DNA of 64,000 nucleotides from Vibrio breoganii (GCF_001677275.1 NZ_CP016177.1:2170001-2234000), one strand, 5' to 3'; shown: positions 45,729 through 56,509, counted from the first letter of the stretch. The notes: generated by a model from the letters alone, not told the origin. Numbers and translations are program-made.

Positions 45729-47403
45729 TCGACTGCAACCCCTTGAATTTGCTACGACGATATCGAACTTGCATTCGACTGCCCAATATCGCGATAAAGA
45801 AAAAGATTAATGGTAACAGCGCTTGCCACAAGGCATAGATGGCCGTTACTCGGCGGTCAAAGCCACTGGATAAAGCCACCGCTTCAGTCGTCAGTGTTGA
45901 GATACGCCCTGCCCCTAAGATTAGGGTGGGTAAGTATTGAGATAGACTGACACTGATGCCAATTGCCCACGCAAACAAGATAGCAGGAAACACCTGAGGT
46001 AATTTCACCTTTAGAAACACCGATAATGGCGTTTTTCCTAGGCTCAGTGCGACGCGAGTCATCGCTTCATTGTAACTGCGCCACGGGCCATCAAGAGAAA
46101 GGTAGACAAACGGGAACGCAAAAAACATATGCGCCCAGCACACCCACAACCAATGGGCATTTCCACCGATAAACAAGGTGGTTATCTGCAATCCAAACAA
46201 GATAGAGAGTTGCGGGATTAACATAGGAATAGCGATGACATAACCCGGAACCTGCCAGCGATGTCGAATGCGGTATTCATGAGCTATTAACGCTAGAACA
46301 ACCGCAACCGTTCCAGAGACCAGCGCCAGGCTTAGACTCTGCTCAATGGTGCTGACTATGCCTGACCATTCATACTCCCAAAATCGCGCAGAATAGCGGC
46401 TAGGAACAATATCAGGAAAGCGCCAGCGCTGGGCAAAGCTCCACACTAGCATCAGGGGAAGCATGGCGCCGGTAAGTAGAATCATTCCACTAAATAGCCC
46501 TCTCCCCGGAAGCATGACGCCACGTCGCCCAGAGATTTGCCAACCTCGAAAGCCCTTAGTCACTAACCATTCAACTGTTCGAGCAAAGGCAATGATCAAC
46601 GTCGCTATGATAAATAGCACAATAGCCCCAGCCGATGCTCTTGGCAGTAACGTAAGATCAGGGTCGTTAAACCACTGCCAGACCAGTACGGCAAAGGTCG
46701 GCGGATTGGTTGGCCCCACAATCAATGCCACGTCCACCACCGATAAGCTATAAGCCAATACCGCCAGCATAGGAAAGCGCAGTTTTACCAACCATTGTAC
46801 AAACAAAGACTTCCACCAAGCATGTGCACGGCTGTAGCCCATGGAGGCCGTGATCTTCTCTGTCTTATCAATGTTCAATTGTTTGAGGATGGGAATACTC
46901 ATCAATAGCAAAAAAGGCACTTCCTTAATGGCTAGCATGATGATTAATCCCAGCGCGTAGGGATCATGAATGAGCAAGGCAAGCTCATGTCCTGTGGACT
47001 GATTAAGATCGTAGCCAAACAGAGCATGAATAAGGCGAACACCTAAGCCTGTCGGGTCGAACAAAAAGGCAAAGCCAATGGCAAACGCCACATGAGGAAT
47101 AGAAAGCAGAGGTGATAGGGAAAGCTCTATCTTCTGCCACCAGCGGGTGTTCCAACAACGTTGCAAAATGGCAAAGGCCAATACGCAGGCTAGGTAACTA
47201 CTGACAATGGCAGAGAATAGGGTTAAGCCGATAGATTGCCAAACACCATTCCAAGCAAATACTTGCTTAAAGCCAGTGAAAGAGAGTGAGTCCATCCCCA
47301 GTGGGGGAATGTAGCTAAGTGAAGACGAAACAACACCTAGCACTCCCGGAACGGTTGGCAATACGCACAAGACTACAACCAGTGCGTAGAGAAGACGAAG
47401 CAT
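45694..47403 (-). CDS. ynjC: ABC transporter permease YnjC (fused double permease)
   Basis: 569 residues with two binding-protein-dependent transport domains in one chain and about 12 membrane segments. EAA loops appear as KITASMGYSRAHAWWKSLFVQW and TRVALSLGKTPLSVFLKVKLPQ. Single-chain permeases of this size occur in the YnjC, ThiP and iron families. Lies 6 bp after ynjB. Confidence 0.87.
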   Translation of the reverse strand: MLRLLYALVVVLCVLPTVPGVLGVVSSSLSYIPPLGMDSLSFTGFKQVFAWNGVWQSIGLTLFSAIVSSYLACVLAFAILQRCWNTRWWQKIELSLSPLLSIPHVAFAIGFAFLFDPTGLGVRLIHALFGYDLNQSTGHELALLIHDPYALGLIIMLAIKEVPFLLLMSIPILKQLNIDKTEKITASMGYSRAHAWWKSLFVQWLVKLRFPMLAVLAYSLSVVDVALIVGPTNPPTFAVLVWQWFNDPDLTLLPRASAGAIVLFIIATLIIAFARTVEWLVTKGFRGWQISGRRGVMLPGRGLFSGMILLTGAMLPLMLVWSFAQRWRFPDIVPSRYSARFWEYEWSGIVSTIEQSLSLALVSGTVAVVLALIAHEYRIRHRWQVPGYVIAIPMLIPQLSILFGLQITTLFIGGNAHWLWVCWAHMFFAFPFVYLSLDGPWRSYNEAMTRVALSLGKTPLSVFLKVKLPQVFPAILFAWAIGISVSLSQYLPTLILGAGRISTLTTEAVALSSGFDRRVTAIYALWQALLPLIFFFIAILGSRMQVRYRRSKFKGLQSNESVSKKSHSS

Positions 47404-47409
47404 ATACCG

Positions 47410-48555
47410 TTATTGCCCGTAACGCTTAAGCCATTCTTTCTCAATCAAGGCTTGCCAGCTTGGATGAGGCTCATCGATGGCTTCAAACTGCTCAGAGGCT
47501 TGCGCACTTCCCTTCAGGTATTTATGTTCAAGAACAGAAGGGTCTCCCCACACGGCTAAGTCGCCTTTGTGAGATTGCGCTTCAGGGCTAAGTAAAAAGT
47601 TGATAGCGACGAGCGCTCCCTCTTTCGCTGTGGCATTCCAAGGAATAGCTAGGAAGTGAATATTTGATAGAGCACCGGCATTCATCGCATAGGGCTTAGT
47701 GCTGTATTCAAGATTTCCAGCCGCTTGCGCGGAATAAACTGCGTTGGGATTAAACGTCACCGCAAGATCCAGTTGCCCGTCATCAAGTAAGCGAATCATC
47801 TCAGCAGTGCCAGCAGGGAACTGCTTACCGCTTCTCCAGGCCACACTATGAAACTCGTCTAGATAAGCCCAAAGCAATGAACTGAGTCGAGAAAAATCTT
47901 CTTCCGTTGCAGGTTTAGACAGTGCAGGGTCATTATTTGAAAGCTCTATAAGCAGCGCTTTTAGGAAGCTAGTGCCATGAAACTCTGGTGGCTTAGGATA
48001 GCTCAAGCGATTTGGATTTTGTTTAGCGTAGCGGAGCATTTCGGCAAATGAAGCAGGAGGCGTTGAAAGCAACTCTTCATCGTAAATAAAGACCAACTGC
48101 CCTACTCCCCACGGCGCTTCCAACCCTTCTGTTGGCTCCGAAAAATCCACCGCTACGGGCAAGGTTTTATCGACATATTGCCAATTAGGTAGCGATTCAG
48201 TGAAAAGGCCAAACAACAGCTGGTTCTCTTTCATAGATTTGAAGTTTTCGCCATTGATCCACACCAGATCGATGCTTCCACCCTCACTTTTACCAACGGC
48301 TTTTTCTGCAATCAGACGAGGGGTACTTTCTGCGATATCAGTGACCTTAACGTGCTGTAGGGTGACATCATATTGCTGCTGCAACTGCTTATTCGCCCAT
48401 TGGATATAGCGGTTAATTTCTTGACTGCCGCCCCAAGCATGAAAATAGACGGTTTGTCCCTCAGCCTTTTTTTCCACTTCTTTCCAATCAAGTTCTTTCG
48501 CACCCACCCCAAACGCGGTACAAAGCGTTAGGACTGCCGTGAGTATTTTCTTCAT
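47410..48555 (-). CDS. ynjB: ABC transporter substrate-binding protein YnjB
   Basis: 381 residues from ATG 48555 (MKKILTAVLTLCTAFGVGA signal peptide, cleaved near GA/KE); a 19-codon upstream extension lacks signal-peptide features. Contains TVYFHAWGGSQEINRYIQWAN, LVWINGENFKSMKEN and EAPWGVGQLVFIYDEE, matching YnjB-type periplasmic proteins. First gene of the ynjBCD-F operon. The ligand is unknown; a cation or thiamine-like compound is sometimes proposed. Confidence 0.87.
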   Translation of the reverse strand: MKKILTAVLTLCTAFGVGAKELDWKEVEKKAEGQTVYFHAWGGSQEINRYIQWANKQLQQQYDVTLQHVKVTDIAESTPRLIAEKAVGKSEGGSIDLVWINGENFKSMKENQLLFGLFTESLPNWQYVDKTLPVAVDFSEPTEGLEAPWGVGQLVFIYDEELLSTPPASFAEMLRYAKQNPNRLSYPKPPEFHGTSFLKALLIELSNNDPALSKPATEEDFSRLSSLLWAYLDEFHSVAWRSGKQFPAGTAEMIRLLDDGQLDLAVTFNPNAVYSAQAAGNLEYSTKPYAMNAGALSNIHFLAIPWNATAKEGALVAINFLLSPEAQSHKGDLAVWGDPSVLEHKYLKGSAQASEQFEAIDEPHPSWQALIEKEWLKRYGQ

Positions 48556-48810
48556 AATATTGTCCGTTATTTTCCGTGGCTGATGCCTTAAACGAGTGAT
48601 TCCATGTAACACCTAGTTTTATGCCTAGGGCTTAATAGTAATACGCCAGCGCCGCTAAACGTAAACAATTGTTGCATCCTATAACAAAGGCTGTGAATCT
48701 AAACGTTAAAGTAACATTTATCCCCCACAAAGACCTGACATCGACCGAGTTTCTTTCATGGTTTCTCTAAAGACAAATTTGAGCGCTTATTTTTCAGACA
48801 GGCATAAAAA
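48556..48810. other. Spacer upstream of ynjB
   Basis: About 255 bp holding the ynjB promoter region. CCTAG occurs twice as a short repeat (48611-48628). I see no riboswitch-like structure; the thiamine-riboswitch core elements are absent. Confidence 0.4.
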
Positions 48811-48830
48811 AGGGCAGCCAGTGCTGCCCT
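48805..48830 (-). terminator. Terminator after yaiL
   Basis: AGGGCAGC-CAGT-GCTGCCCT hairpin, with a minus-strand U run (48810-48806). Confidence 0.9.
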
Positions 48831-48864
48831 ACCAAACCTTATCAGGACGGATCAAGGTTACCCA

Positions 48865-49386
48865 TTACCACATAAGGTCATCTGGCACGACGAAGTCCTT
48901 ATAAGGGTCATCTTCATCAGGCGTTTCTTCTTCAGGTTTCTGAGTTTCAACAATCGCCTCTGGTACTCGAGTCGCAATCTTCTCTGCCACAATGGTAGGA
49001 ATAACCGCATAGCTCTCGCCATCGCGAGCAATACTCAAGATACCTTTGATAAGCTGAGTACGAGAAAGTTCGTCAACATAAACAGACTTCACCAATGTAC
49101 CATCGGTAAAGTTGTATTTGATCTCGCCCTTGGAGGTGTCGATACGGTTCATCTCGATAAGTTGTTTTACTTGCGCTTTAAGCTCTTTAGCCAATCGCTG
49201 CTGTTCACGCTCTTGGTTGATTTGTTTATCACGCTCTTGCTGCGCGGCTCGGTTTTCTTCTGCGGCTGCTTTTGCTTCGCGTGCTTGCACGCGAGATTTC
49301 TTAGCGCCTTTCTTTGCTTTCTTTAGCTTCTTTTCATTTACCAAGCCAGCTTTCAGCATTTGCTCTTGAAGGGTCAGTTTTGCCAT
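48865..49386 (-). CDS. yaiL: DUF2058 protein (YaiL family)
   Basis: 173 residues. The first half is a highly charged coiled coil rich in K/A/E/Q (about 15-75), and the second half is a small domain with DTSKGEIKYNFTDGTLVKSVYVDE. The acidic tail ends in DFVVPDDLMW. The family is widespread in gammaproteobacteria and its nucleoprotein-like function is not established. It stands alone between guaA and ynjB with its own terminator. Confidence 0.85.
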   Translation of the reverse strand: MAKLTLQEQMLKAGLVNEKKLKKAKKGAKKSRVQAREAKAAAEENRAAQQERDKQINQEREQQRLAKELKAQVKQLIEMNRIDTSKGEIKYNFTDGTLVKSVYVDELSRTQLIKGILSIARDGESYAVIPTIVAEKIATRVPEAIVETQKPEEETPDEDDPYKDFVVPDDLMW

Positions 49387-49476
49387 CTGTAATTCTTCTA
49401 TCTATCGATTATTCTGATTAGGACTATTTTCGCATGCCTCGGGCCATTTTTCCTAATTTTTGGGTCACATAAAAAA

Positions 49477-49501
49477 AGCCCGCTAGCTAGGCTTGCGGGC
49501 T
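49477..49501 (-). terminator. Terminator of guaBA
   Basis: AGCCCGC and GCGGGCT arms, 11-base loop, with a minus-strand U run (49477-49471). Confidence 0.88.
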
Positions 49502-49531
49502 CAAGTAACTCTAATTCATGCTAGCGAGGAA

Positions 49532-51109
49532 TTATTCCCACTCGATAGTTGCAGGTGGCTTACCTGAGATATCGTAAACAACGCGTGAGATACCATCGAT
49601 TTCGTTGATAATACGGTTTGAAACCTTACCTAGGAAGTCGTATGGCAGGTGTGCCCAATGCGCAGTCATGAAGTCAATTGTTTCTACTGCACGCAGAGAA
49701 ACAACCCAGTCGTATTTACGACCATCGCCCATTACGCCTACAGAGCGAACTGGCAAGAATACAGTAAACGCTTGAGATACCTTGTGGTAAAGGTCTGCAT
49801 TGTGCAGCTCTTCAATAAAGATAGCGTCAGCACGGCGTAGCAAGTCACAGTACTCTTTCTTCACTTCACCAAGAACACGAACACCTAGGCCAGGTCCTGG
49901 GAATGGGTGACGATAAAGCATGTTGTATGGAAGACCAAGCTCTAGGCCAATCTTACGTACTTCATCTTTAAAGAGTTCACGCAATGGCTCAACCAAGCCC
50001 ATTTCCATGTCATCAGGAAGACCACCCACATTGTGGTGAGATTTGATGACGTGTGCTTTACCGGTTTTAGAAGCCGCAGATTCGATAACATCAGGGTAGA
50101 TAGTACCTTGCGCAAGCCATCTTGCATTCTCAAGTTTCTTAGACTCTTCATCGAATACATCAACAAAAACGTGACCAATGGTCTTACGCTTCTCTTCTGG
50201 ATCAGACTTACCTTCAAGTGCACTCAGGAAGCGCTCTTCTGCTTCTACCTTGATAATGTTTAGTCCGAAATGGTCACCAAACATATCCATCACTTGCTCG
50301 CCTTCATTGAGACGCAGCAGGCCGTTATCTACGAATACACACGTTAGCTTGTCGCCAATTGCGCGGTGAACCAGCATAGCCACAACCGATGAATCAACAC
50401 CACCAGATAGGCCAAGGATCACTTCGTCATCACCCACCTGCTCTTTAATACGAGCAATAGCGTCGTCAATGATAGACTGAGACGTCCAAAGTTTTTCACA
50501 ACCACAGATGTTGATAACGAAGTTTTCTAGCATACGTGCGCCTTGGCGAGTGTGCGTTACTTCTGGGTGGAATTGAACACCGTAGTATTTCTTCTCTTCG
50601 TTCGCCATAGCCGCGAACGGACAAGTATCTGTTACAGCGATCTTAGTGAAGTCAGATGGGATTTCGACAACCTTGTCACCGTGACTCATCCATACATCTA
50701 GAAGGGCATTGCCATCTTCAGCGATTGCATCTTCGATGTTATTAAATAGAGCTGACTTTTCTACCACTTCTACTTGAGCGTAACCAAATTCACGCTCATC
50801 AGAACCAGCAACTTTACCACCCAACTGTTCAGCCATAGTCTGCATGCCGTAACACACACCTAGAACTGGAACACCTGAGTCAAAAACGTATTGTGGAGCA
50901 CGCGGAGAATTTTCTTCTGTCACACTCTCTGGGCCACCAGAAAGAATGATGCCGTCTGGGTTGAATTCACGGATATCCGATTCTTCTACATCCCAACTCC
51001 AAAGCTCACAGTAAACACCAATTTCACGAACGCGACGCGCAACAAGTTGAGTGTACTGAGAACCAAAATCAAGGATCAAAATACGCTGGTCATGGATATT
51101 CTTAGTCAT
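49532..51109 (-). CDS. guaA: GMP synthase (glutamine-hydrolysing)
   Basis: Converts XMP to GMP with glutamine and ATP. 525 residues: N-terminal class I glutamine amidotransferase with catalytic Cys86 ([10 protein letters not shown]) and the His/Glu partner in [11 protein letters not shown], then the ATP-pyrophosphatase domain with PP-loop [11 protein letters not shown] and the dimerisation domain ending [13 protein letters not shown]. Downstream of guaB on the same strand; the 196-bp gap holds a palindromic element. Confidence 0.97.
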   Translation of the reverse strand: MTKNIHDQRILILDFGSQYTQLVARRVREIGVYCELWSWDVEESDIREFNPDGIILSGGPESVTEENSPRAPQYVFDSGVPVLGVCYGMQTMAEQLGGKVAGSDEREFGYAQVEVVEKSALFNNIEDAIAEDGNALLDVWMSHGDKVVEIPSDFTKIAVTDTCPFAAMANEEKKYYGVQFHPEVTHTRQGARMLENFVINICGCEKLWTSQSIIDDAIARIKEQVGDDEVILGLSGGVDSSVVAMLVHRAIGDKLTCVFVDNGLLRLNEGEQVMDMFGDHFGLNIIKVEAEERFLSALEGKSDPEEKRKTIGHVFVDVFDEESKKLENARWLAQGTIYPDVIESAASKTGKAHVIKSHHNVGGLPDDMEMGLVEPLRELFKDEVRKIGLELGLPYNMLYRHPFPGPGLGVRVLGEVKKEYCDLLRRADAIFIEELHNADLYHKVSQAFTVFLPVRSVGVMGDGRKYDWVVSLRAVETIDFMTAHWAHLPYDFLGKVSNRIINEIDGISRVVYDISGKPPATIEWE

Positions 51110-51199
51110 TTAGAAATCTCAATAGTATTAGATGGATGGAGGCAAATGGCCTCCAAAACTTTAAATAAATTATTACCCTACGATATCGAGGGATTAGGT

Positions 51200-51286
51200 G
51201 ATTTTAGCTAAGTTGAGTGAGTTTTTAGCAAGGAGAAAGCGCGCAGTTTACAAAAGTAAATGAGCACTTTCGACGCAGCTAAAATC
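51200..51286. repeat. ERIC-like imperfect palindrome between guaB and guaA
   Basis: Outer arms GATTTTAGC (51200-51208) and GCTAAAATC (51278-51286) are perfect, with inner GAAAG/CTTTC and TTTAC-AAAA-GTAAA at the centre. The core AAGTAAATGA resembles the central part of ERIC elements, which are abundant in vibrios (recalled). It would fold into a long hairpin in guaBA mRNA. Confidence 0.55.
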
Positions 51287-51305
51287 TCAATCAACGACGC
51301 AAAAA

Positions 51306-52769
51306 TTAACCTAAGCGGTAGTTTGGAGCTTCCTTGGTGATCTGAACGTCGTGAACGTGAGATTCATTTAGACCAGCACCAGAAATACGAACAAACTCAG
51401 CTTTAGTACGCATGTCTTCAATCGTTGCAGAACCTGTTAGGCCCATGCTCGAGCGTAGACCGCCCATTTGCTGATGAACGATCTCTTTTAGGCGACCTTT
51501 ATACGCGATACGACCTTCGATGCCTTCAGGAACAAGCTTGTCTGCAGCATTATCAGTTTGGAAGTAACGGTCAGATGAACCTTGCGACATAGCGCCAAGA
51601 GAACCCATACCGCGGTACGACTTGTAAGAACGACCTTGGTATAGAATAACCTCACCCGGAGCTTCTTCAGTACCCGCAAACATAGAACCAACCATCACAC
51701 ATGATGCGCCAGCTACGATAGCTTTACAGATATCACCAGAGAAACGAATACCGCCGTCAGCGATAACAGGGATGTCGAATTCACCTGCCACTTCTGCTGC
51801 ATCTGCTATAGCCGTAACTTGAGGAACGCCTACACCAGTAACGATACGAGTGGTACAGATAGAACCAGGGCCGATACCTACTTTCACTGCGCTTACGCCA
51901 GCTTCGATAAGAGCGCGAGCACCAGCACCCGTAGCAACGTTACCACCAATGATCTCTAGATCTGGGTGTGCTGCGCGAGTTTCACGGATGCGGCTTAGTA
52001 CGCCTTCAGAGTGACCGTGTGAAGAGTCAATAAGTAGAACATCAACGCCCGCTTCAACAAGAGCGGCAACGCGCTCTTCGTTGCCAGCGCCTGCGCCAAC
52101 TGCAGCACCAACACGGAGACGACCACGTTCGTCTTTACATGCATTAGGTTTGCGCTCAGCTTTATGGAAATCTTTTGCTGTGATCATGCCGCGCAGTTTG
52201 AAGTCGTTATTTACAACAAGAACTTTTTCAACGCGAGCTTCATGCATCTTCTCTTGAACTTCTTCAGGAGATGCACCTTCTTTAACAGCGGCTAGGTTTT
52301 CTTTTGGCGTCATTACTGCTGAAACAATTTTGCTCATATCAGTAACAAAACGAATATCACGGCCAGTGATGATACCCACTAACTCTTGATTATCAGCAAC
52401 AACAGGGAAGCCGGCAAAGCCATGCTTTTCAGTTAGCTTAAGCACTTCTTCGATGGTTTGCTCAGGACGAACCGTCACAGGATCAGAAACGATACCAGCT
52501 TCGTAGATCTTAACCTGACGAACCATCTCAGCTTGCTGCTCGATAGACATGTTCTTGTGAATAAAACCAATACCGCCTTCTTGAGCTAATGCGATAGCCA
52601 AGCGAGCTTCTGTAACTGTATCCATAGATGCAGAAATCATTGGGATATTAAGGTCGATATTCTTCGTCAAGCGGGTGCGAAGATCCGCTGTATTTGGGAG
52701 AACGGTGGAGTGTGCTGGAACCAGTAGGACGTCGTCGAAGGTCAGCGCTTCTTTGGCAATACGTAACAT
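51306..52769 (-). CDS. guaB: Inosine-5'-monophosphate dehydrogenase
   Basis: NAD-dependent oxidation of IMP to XMP, the first committed step to GMP. 487 residues from [21 protein letters not shown] at base 52769; the 14-codon extension upstream lies in the leader. Two CBS domains (about 95-200) sit inside the TIM barrel. The active-site loop [13 protein letters not shown] carries the catalytic Cys near 305. The flap and C-terminal [18 protein letters not shown] are normal. Divergent from xseA with a likely PurR site in the promoter. Confidence 0.97.
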   Translation of the reverse strand: MLRIAKEALTFDDVLLVPAHSTVLPNTADLRTRLTKNIDLNIPMISASMDTVTEARLAIALAQEGGIGFIHKNMSIEQQAEMVRQVKIYEAGIVSDPVTVRPEQTIEEVLKLTEKHGFAGFPVVADNQELVGIITGRDIRFVTDMSKIVSAVMTPKENLAAVKEGASPEEVQEKMHEARVEKVLVVNNDFKLRGMITAKDFHKAERKPNACKDERGRLRVGAAVGAGAGNEERVAALVEAGVDVLLIDSSHGHSEGVLSRIRETRAAHPDLEIIGGNVATGAGARALIEAGVSAVKVGIGPGSICTTRIVTGVGVPQVTAIADAAEVAGEFDIPVIADGGIRFSGDICKAIVAGASCVMVGSMFAGTEEAPGEVILYQGRSYKSYRGMGSLGAMSQGSSDRYFQTDNAADKLVPEGIEGRIAYKGRLKEIVHQQMGGLRSSMGLTGSATIEDMRTKAEFVRISGAGLNESHVHDVQITKEAPNYRLG

Positions 52770-52858
52770 TTGCAATATCTCACAACATAGATGTTTAAAG
52801 TAAGGACCCAACGATTTACAAGGTTTTGTAAACTGAGTTGGATTGATATTGCGGACGG

Positions 52859-52887
52859 ATTATACGCAGAGCGCAATCGTTTGGCTA
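52859..52887 (-). promoter_or_regulatory. Probable guaB promoter
   Basis: Minus strand: -35 TAGCCA (52887-52882), 17-bp spacer, -10 TATAAT (52864-52859, perfect). Confidence 0.65.
52871..52886. promoter_or_regulatory. Probable PurR box over the guaB promoter
   Basis: GCGCAATCGTTTGGCT matches the PurR consensus ACGCAAACGTTTTCGT at 11 of 16 positions, including the core C-x-x-x-CGTTT. It lies between -35 and -10, the expected repressing position. Confidence 0.55.
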
Positions 52888-52976
52888 TACATTTTTTGGA
52901 ATTAAATTTGCGCTTTACCCCTTGCTGTGTATTATATTGGCGCTATCCTCCATACTCACGTCTGACGAGCGCCATT

Positions 52977-54326
52977 TTGCCTTCCCCGCAATCTAGCAAC
53001 ATCTTTACTGTTTCACGCCTTAATGCCGAAGTCCGCTTACTCCTTGAGAATGAAATGGGCGTCGTTTGGTTAATTGGCGAAGTCTCAAATTTCTCAGCTC
53101 CTGTCTCCGGCCACTGGTACCTGACACTCAAAGATTCACGTGCTCAAGTCAAATGCGCAATGTTCAGAGGCAATAATCGCCGAGTGACCTTCCGTCCTGA
53201 AAACGGTAAGCAAGTGCTGGTGAAAGCAAGGCTTTCTCTGTACGAACCTCGTGGCGATTATCAGTTGATCATTGAATCAATGCAGCCTGAAGGCGATGGA
53301 CGACTACAGCAGCAGTTCGAACAATTAAAGATGCAACTGGCCGCCGAAGGGTTGTTTGCCCAATCAAATAAGCTCACCATACCTGAGCACCCAAAGCACG
53401 TTGGTGTAATTACCTCTGCAACGGGCGCTGCCCTACATGACATTCTGCAAGTACTTAAGCGACGCGACCCTAGCCTTCCTGTCATCATCTACCCGACTAT
53501 GGTGCAAGGTGATGCAGCAGCGATTAGCATTGCTCAAGCGATTGGACTCGCCAACGAGCGTAACGAATGTGATGTATTGATTGTTGGACGCGGTGGCGGT
53601 TCACTGGAAGATCTTTGGTGTTTCAATAATGAAATCGTGGCTCGAACCATTGCTTCTAGCCAGATCCCTATTATTAGTGCCGTAGGGCATGAAGTGGATG
53701 TCACTATTGCCGATTTCGTGGCTGACCTGCGTGCCGCCACGCCATCCGCTGCAGCCGAATTAGTAAGCCGAGATCAAAGCTTCAAACTGCAAGGCATTCT
53801 AGCGAAGCAAAAACAGCTGATGAATGCCATGAATCGCTATATTAGCCAACAGCAGCAGCAAGTCTTGATCCAGCAACATCGGCTTGAGAAGCTTCATCCA
53901 AAGCATCAACTGCAAAAGCAAAGCCAGCAGTTAGATGAAAAAGAAGCTCAGTTAAAGCGCGCCATGCTTGATCAAATAAACACGGCTAAGCAACGCCTTG
54001 CTCGCTTGCAGATGCAACTAGAGATGCATGCTCCGGCAAATAAGATAGCGAAAAAGCAACAAACTCTCAGCCATTTACAGCAAAGGCTAAACAAGGCCAT
54101 CGAAACTCAAGTGCGACAAGAAAGGCATCAGTTCGAGTTACTTACCGAAAAGCTAGATGCGGTTAGCCCACTAGCGACTATGCGCCGAGGTTATTCGATT
54201 TCAACTAAGCAAGGTAAGGTGGTCACTCAATCTCAGCAATTGAAAGCAGGTGACACCTTAGTGACACGCTTTGCCGACGGTGAGGTTTCCTCTAGCGTAC
54301 AATCCGTCAAGCCTTCTGAAGATTAA
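52977..54326 (+). CDS. xseA: Exodeoxyribonuclease VII large subunit
   Basis: Nuclease subunit degrading single-stranded DNA to oligonucleotides. The body starts [23 protein letters not shown] with the N-terminal OB fold, then the catalytic domain ([59 protein letters not shown]) and a long C-terminal coiled coil rich in Gln. No ATG lies near the family start. TTG at 52977 gives 449 residues, close to the 456 of E. coli; the ATG at 52791 would add 62 residues running through the guaB promoter and is unlikely. Start therefore uncertain. Confidence 0.9.
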   Translation: MPSPQSSNIFTVSRLNAEVRLLLENEMGVVWLIGEVSNFSAPVSGHWYLTLKDSRAQVKCAMFRGNNRRVTFRPENGKQVLVKARLSLYEPRGDYQLIIESMQPEGDGRLQQQFEQLKMQLAAEGLFAQSNKLTIPEHPKHVGVITSATGAALHDILQVLKRRDPSLPVIIYPTMVQGDAAAISIAQAIGLANERNECDVLIVGRGGGSLEDLWCFNNEIVARTIASSQIPIISAVGHEVDVTIADFVADLRAATPSAAAELVSRDQSFKLQGILAKQKQLMNAMNRYISQQQQQVLIQQHRLEKLHPKHQLQKQSQQLDEKEAQLKRAMLDQINTAKQRLARLQMQLEMHAPANKIAKKQQTLSHLQQRLNKAIETQVRQERHQFELLTEKLDAVSPLATMRRGYSISTKQGKVVTQSQQLKAGDTLVTRFADGEVSSSVQSVKPSED

Positions 54327-54550
54327 TCGACTTTCTTAAACTCAAACCGAGCTCGAGACTTGCTCTTGAGCTCATTGCAGCTTGCATTACAAAAATAACT
54401 TTCCGCACCACAGGCTTGTAGCTTTTCCAACTCAGCATCACAATCAGGACAAAAGGCCAGCTTCTTATAGTGTGACTGGCAATCAGCGCAATAATACTGT
54501 CCATCCCAATCCAATTCTTTACTACACTCAGGGCAGATATTCTGTGACAT
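54323..54550 (-). CDS. yfgJ: Zinc-ribbon protein YfgJ family
   Basis: 75 residues from ATG 54550 ([10 protein letters not shown]) behind GAGAGG. Four CxxC-like pairs (CPEC, CADC, CPDC and C-G-A-x5-C-x3-C) form a double zinc ribbon. Function unknown. The gene lies next to xseA and der as in E. coli, but convergent with xseA, and the two stop codons overlap by 4 bp. Confidence 0.88.
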   Translation of the reverse strand: MSQNICPECSKELDWDGQYYCADCQSHYKKLAFCPDCDAELEKLQACGAESYFCNASCNELKSKSRARFEFKKVD

Positions 54551-54883
54551 AGAGAACCTCTCAACTCTCAAACATTAACTGATGCTAATGTATCATGAGA
54601 TAGGGAGATGTTTCTATTATGAGCCTGTTTTATCAAAAGCATCTTCTTACAGCGTTTATGTGATCTTTGTTTGATCTTCTACTTTATTGGTCGTGATCAG
54701 CGATCTACCTAAAAAAGAACATTTATATAACCACACACCGAAAGCATAAGTTACATATGCTGTTTATGGATTTAAAGCAGGATATATCACCATACACATA
54801 AGCTCAAAGCCAAATATTAGAGAATAATAAAAAGATCATCTGAACAGAGAAATCCAAAAACAGCCAGGTTACGGGTATAAAAA
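54551..54883. other. Spacer between yfgJ and the der terminator
   Basis: 333 bp without a supported gene. A 14-codon open frame (54619-54663, MSLFYQKHLLTAFM) has only a weak, distant purine stretch. No repeat or known RNA recognised. Confidence 0.4.
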
Positions 54884-54908
54884 AACCGCTTCAGTGACTG
54901 AAGCGGTT
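54878..54908 (-). terminator. Terminator after der
   Basis: AACCGCTTCAG-TGA-CTGAAGCGGTT, 11-bp arms, with a minus-strand U run (54885-54878). Confidence 0.92.
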
Positions 54909-54927
54909 CTATTCAATGCTTGGCAGG

Positions 54928-56415
54928 TTACTTCTTGCTACGGCCTCGAAGCATCTCAGAAAGACGTTTCTTCTTACGCTCTTGTGAGATAGTCATCTTG
55001 CTAGTCTTACCCTCAAACGGGTTTTCACTGCTTTGGAACTGGATACGAATTGGCGTACCCATAATCTCCAACGAACGACGGTAGTAGTTCATTAGGTAGC
55101 GCTTGTAAGAAGCTGGTAGATCATTAACCTGGTTACCGTGAATAACCACGATTGGTGGGTTATAACCCCCTGCGTGCGCGTACTTAAGCTTAACGCGGCG
55201 ACCACGCACCATAGGTGGTTGGTGATCATCCGTTGCCATCTTCATGATACGGGTAAGAACAGATGTACCTACACGAGTCGTCGCCGACTTATAGGCTTCT
55301 TGTACTGATTCAAATAGGTTACCCACGCCAGTGCCATGTAACGCAGAGATGAAGTGAATACGAGCAAAGTCAACAAAGCCTAAGCGACGATCCAGTTCTT
55401 TCTTAACGTGTTCTTTAACGTCAGTATCCAGTCCGTCCCACTTGTTAACCGCAATAACAATAGAGCGACCAGCATTGAGCGCAAAGCCTAATAGGCTTAG
55501 ATCTTGATCTGAGATGTTCTCACGAGCATCAATCACTAATAGTACAACGTTGGCATCTTCTACCGCTTTTAGCGTCTTAACCACTGAGAATTTCTCAACG
55601 GTTTCATTGATACGTCTACGACGACGAACACCTGCAGTATCAATCAATACATATTCACGCTCATCACGCTGCATTGGAATATAGATAGAGTCACGAGTCG
55701 TTCCTGGCATATCATAAACGACGACGCGTTCTTCGCCCAAGATACGGTTGGTCAGCGTAGATTTACCTACGTTAGGGCGACCAATGATCGCCAGTTTAAT
55801 TGGCTGATCTTGTAGGCGCTTAAATTCTTCTTCCGCTTCTTCTTCTGTGTACTCTAGCTTCTCTTCTTCTTCATCTACGAAGTCAGTAAGGTCTTCAAGC
55901 TCAGCTTGTTCCTTCTGCAGTGCTTCAGCAAATGGGTTTAGAGCACGGTCAATCAGTGCGCTTACACCACGACCGTGTGCAGCAGCAATCTGGTACATGT
56001 TTTCAACGCCAAGTTTCCAGAAATCTGCACTTGCTGCATCGCCATCAATACCGTCGACCTTGTTTACTACCAGCATTGCTGGCTTCTCAATACGACGTAG
56101 GTGTTGAGAGATAGCTTCATCAGAAGGCGTTAAACCCGCACGGCCATCAACCATAAACAGTACAACATCAGCTTCATCAATCGCTGCTAGCGACTGCTCG
56201 GCCATTTTGGTTTCCACACCCTCTTCCGTACCATCGATACCGCCGGTATCGATAACGATAAATTCATGCTCACCAAGCTTTGCTCGACCGTATTTTCTAT
56301 CGCGTGTTAGACCTGGAAAGTCTGCAACTAGTGCATCGCGAGTACGAGTTAGGCGGTTGAATAGTGTGGATTTTCCTACGTTAGGACGCCCAACAAGCGC
56401 AACAACTGGAACCAT
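54928..56415 (-). CDS. der: Ribosome biogenesis GTPase Der
   Basis: Essential double-GTPase acting in 50S subunit maturation. 495 residues: first G domain with GRPNVGKST (8-16), an acidic linker (about 165-200, [17 protein letters not shown]), second G domain with [23 protein letters not shown] and NKWD, then the KH-like C-terminal domain and a basic tail ending MLRGRSKK. The 161-bp leader contains a perfect 16-bp inverted repeat 26 bp before the start, plus the bamB terminator. Confidence 0.96.
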   Translation of the reverse strand: MVPVVALVGRPNVGKSTLFNRLTRTRDALVADFPGLTRDRKYGRAKLGEHEFIVIDTGGIDGTEEGVETKMAEQSLAAIDEADVVLFMVDGRAGLTPSDEAISQHLRRIEKPAMLVVNKVDGIDGDAASADFWKLGVENMYQIAAAHGRGVSALIDRALNPFAEALQKEQAELEDLTDFVDEEEEKLEYTEEEAEEEFKRLQDQPIKLAIIGRPNVGKSTLTNRILGEERVVVYDMPGTTRDSIYIPMQRDEREYVLIDTAGVRRRRRINETVEKFSVVKTLKAVEDANVVLLVIDARENISDQDLSLLGFALNAGRSIVIAVNKWDGLDTDVKEHVKKELDRRLGFVDFARIHFISALHGTGVGNLFESVQEAYKSATTRVGTSVLTRIMKMATDDHQPPMVRGRRVKLKYAHAGGYNPPIVVIHGNQVNDLPASYKRYLMNYYRRSLEIMGTPIRIQFQSSENPFEGKTSKMTISQERKKKRLSEMLRGRSKK

Positions 56416-56440
56416 AATGACCTCAAAATAAAAAGCGTTA

Positions 56441-56490
56441 TGTAGTTATAGGTAAGAAAAGCGGTTAATCCCTGCTTACCTATAACTACA
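56441..56490 (-). promoter_or_regulatory. Perfect 16-bp inverted repeat in the der leader
   Basis: TGTAGTTATAGGTAAG (56441-56456) and CTTACCTATAACTACA (56475-56490) with an 18-base loop. On the der mRNA it is followed by TAACGCTTTTTATTTTG, so it could act as an attenuator or be a mobile-repeat remnant. Confidence 0.7.
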
Positions 56491-56509
56491 CCAAAATTAA
56501 TAACAAAAC

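Noticed and set aside
48556..48864. Thiamine riboswitch before ynjB
   Set aside because: The conserved CUGAGA and ACCUGAUC-type elements are absent.
52791..52976. Longer xseA start at ATG 52791
   Set aside because: The 62 extra residues would run through the guaB promoter and PurR box and have no counterpart in XseA.
54619..54663. 14-codon open frame upstream of yfgJ region (MSLFYQKHLLTAFM)
   Set aside because: Purine stretch is weak and too far from the ATG; no further support for a small protein.
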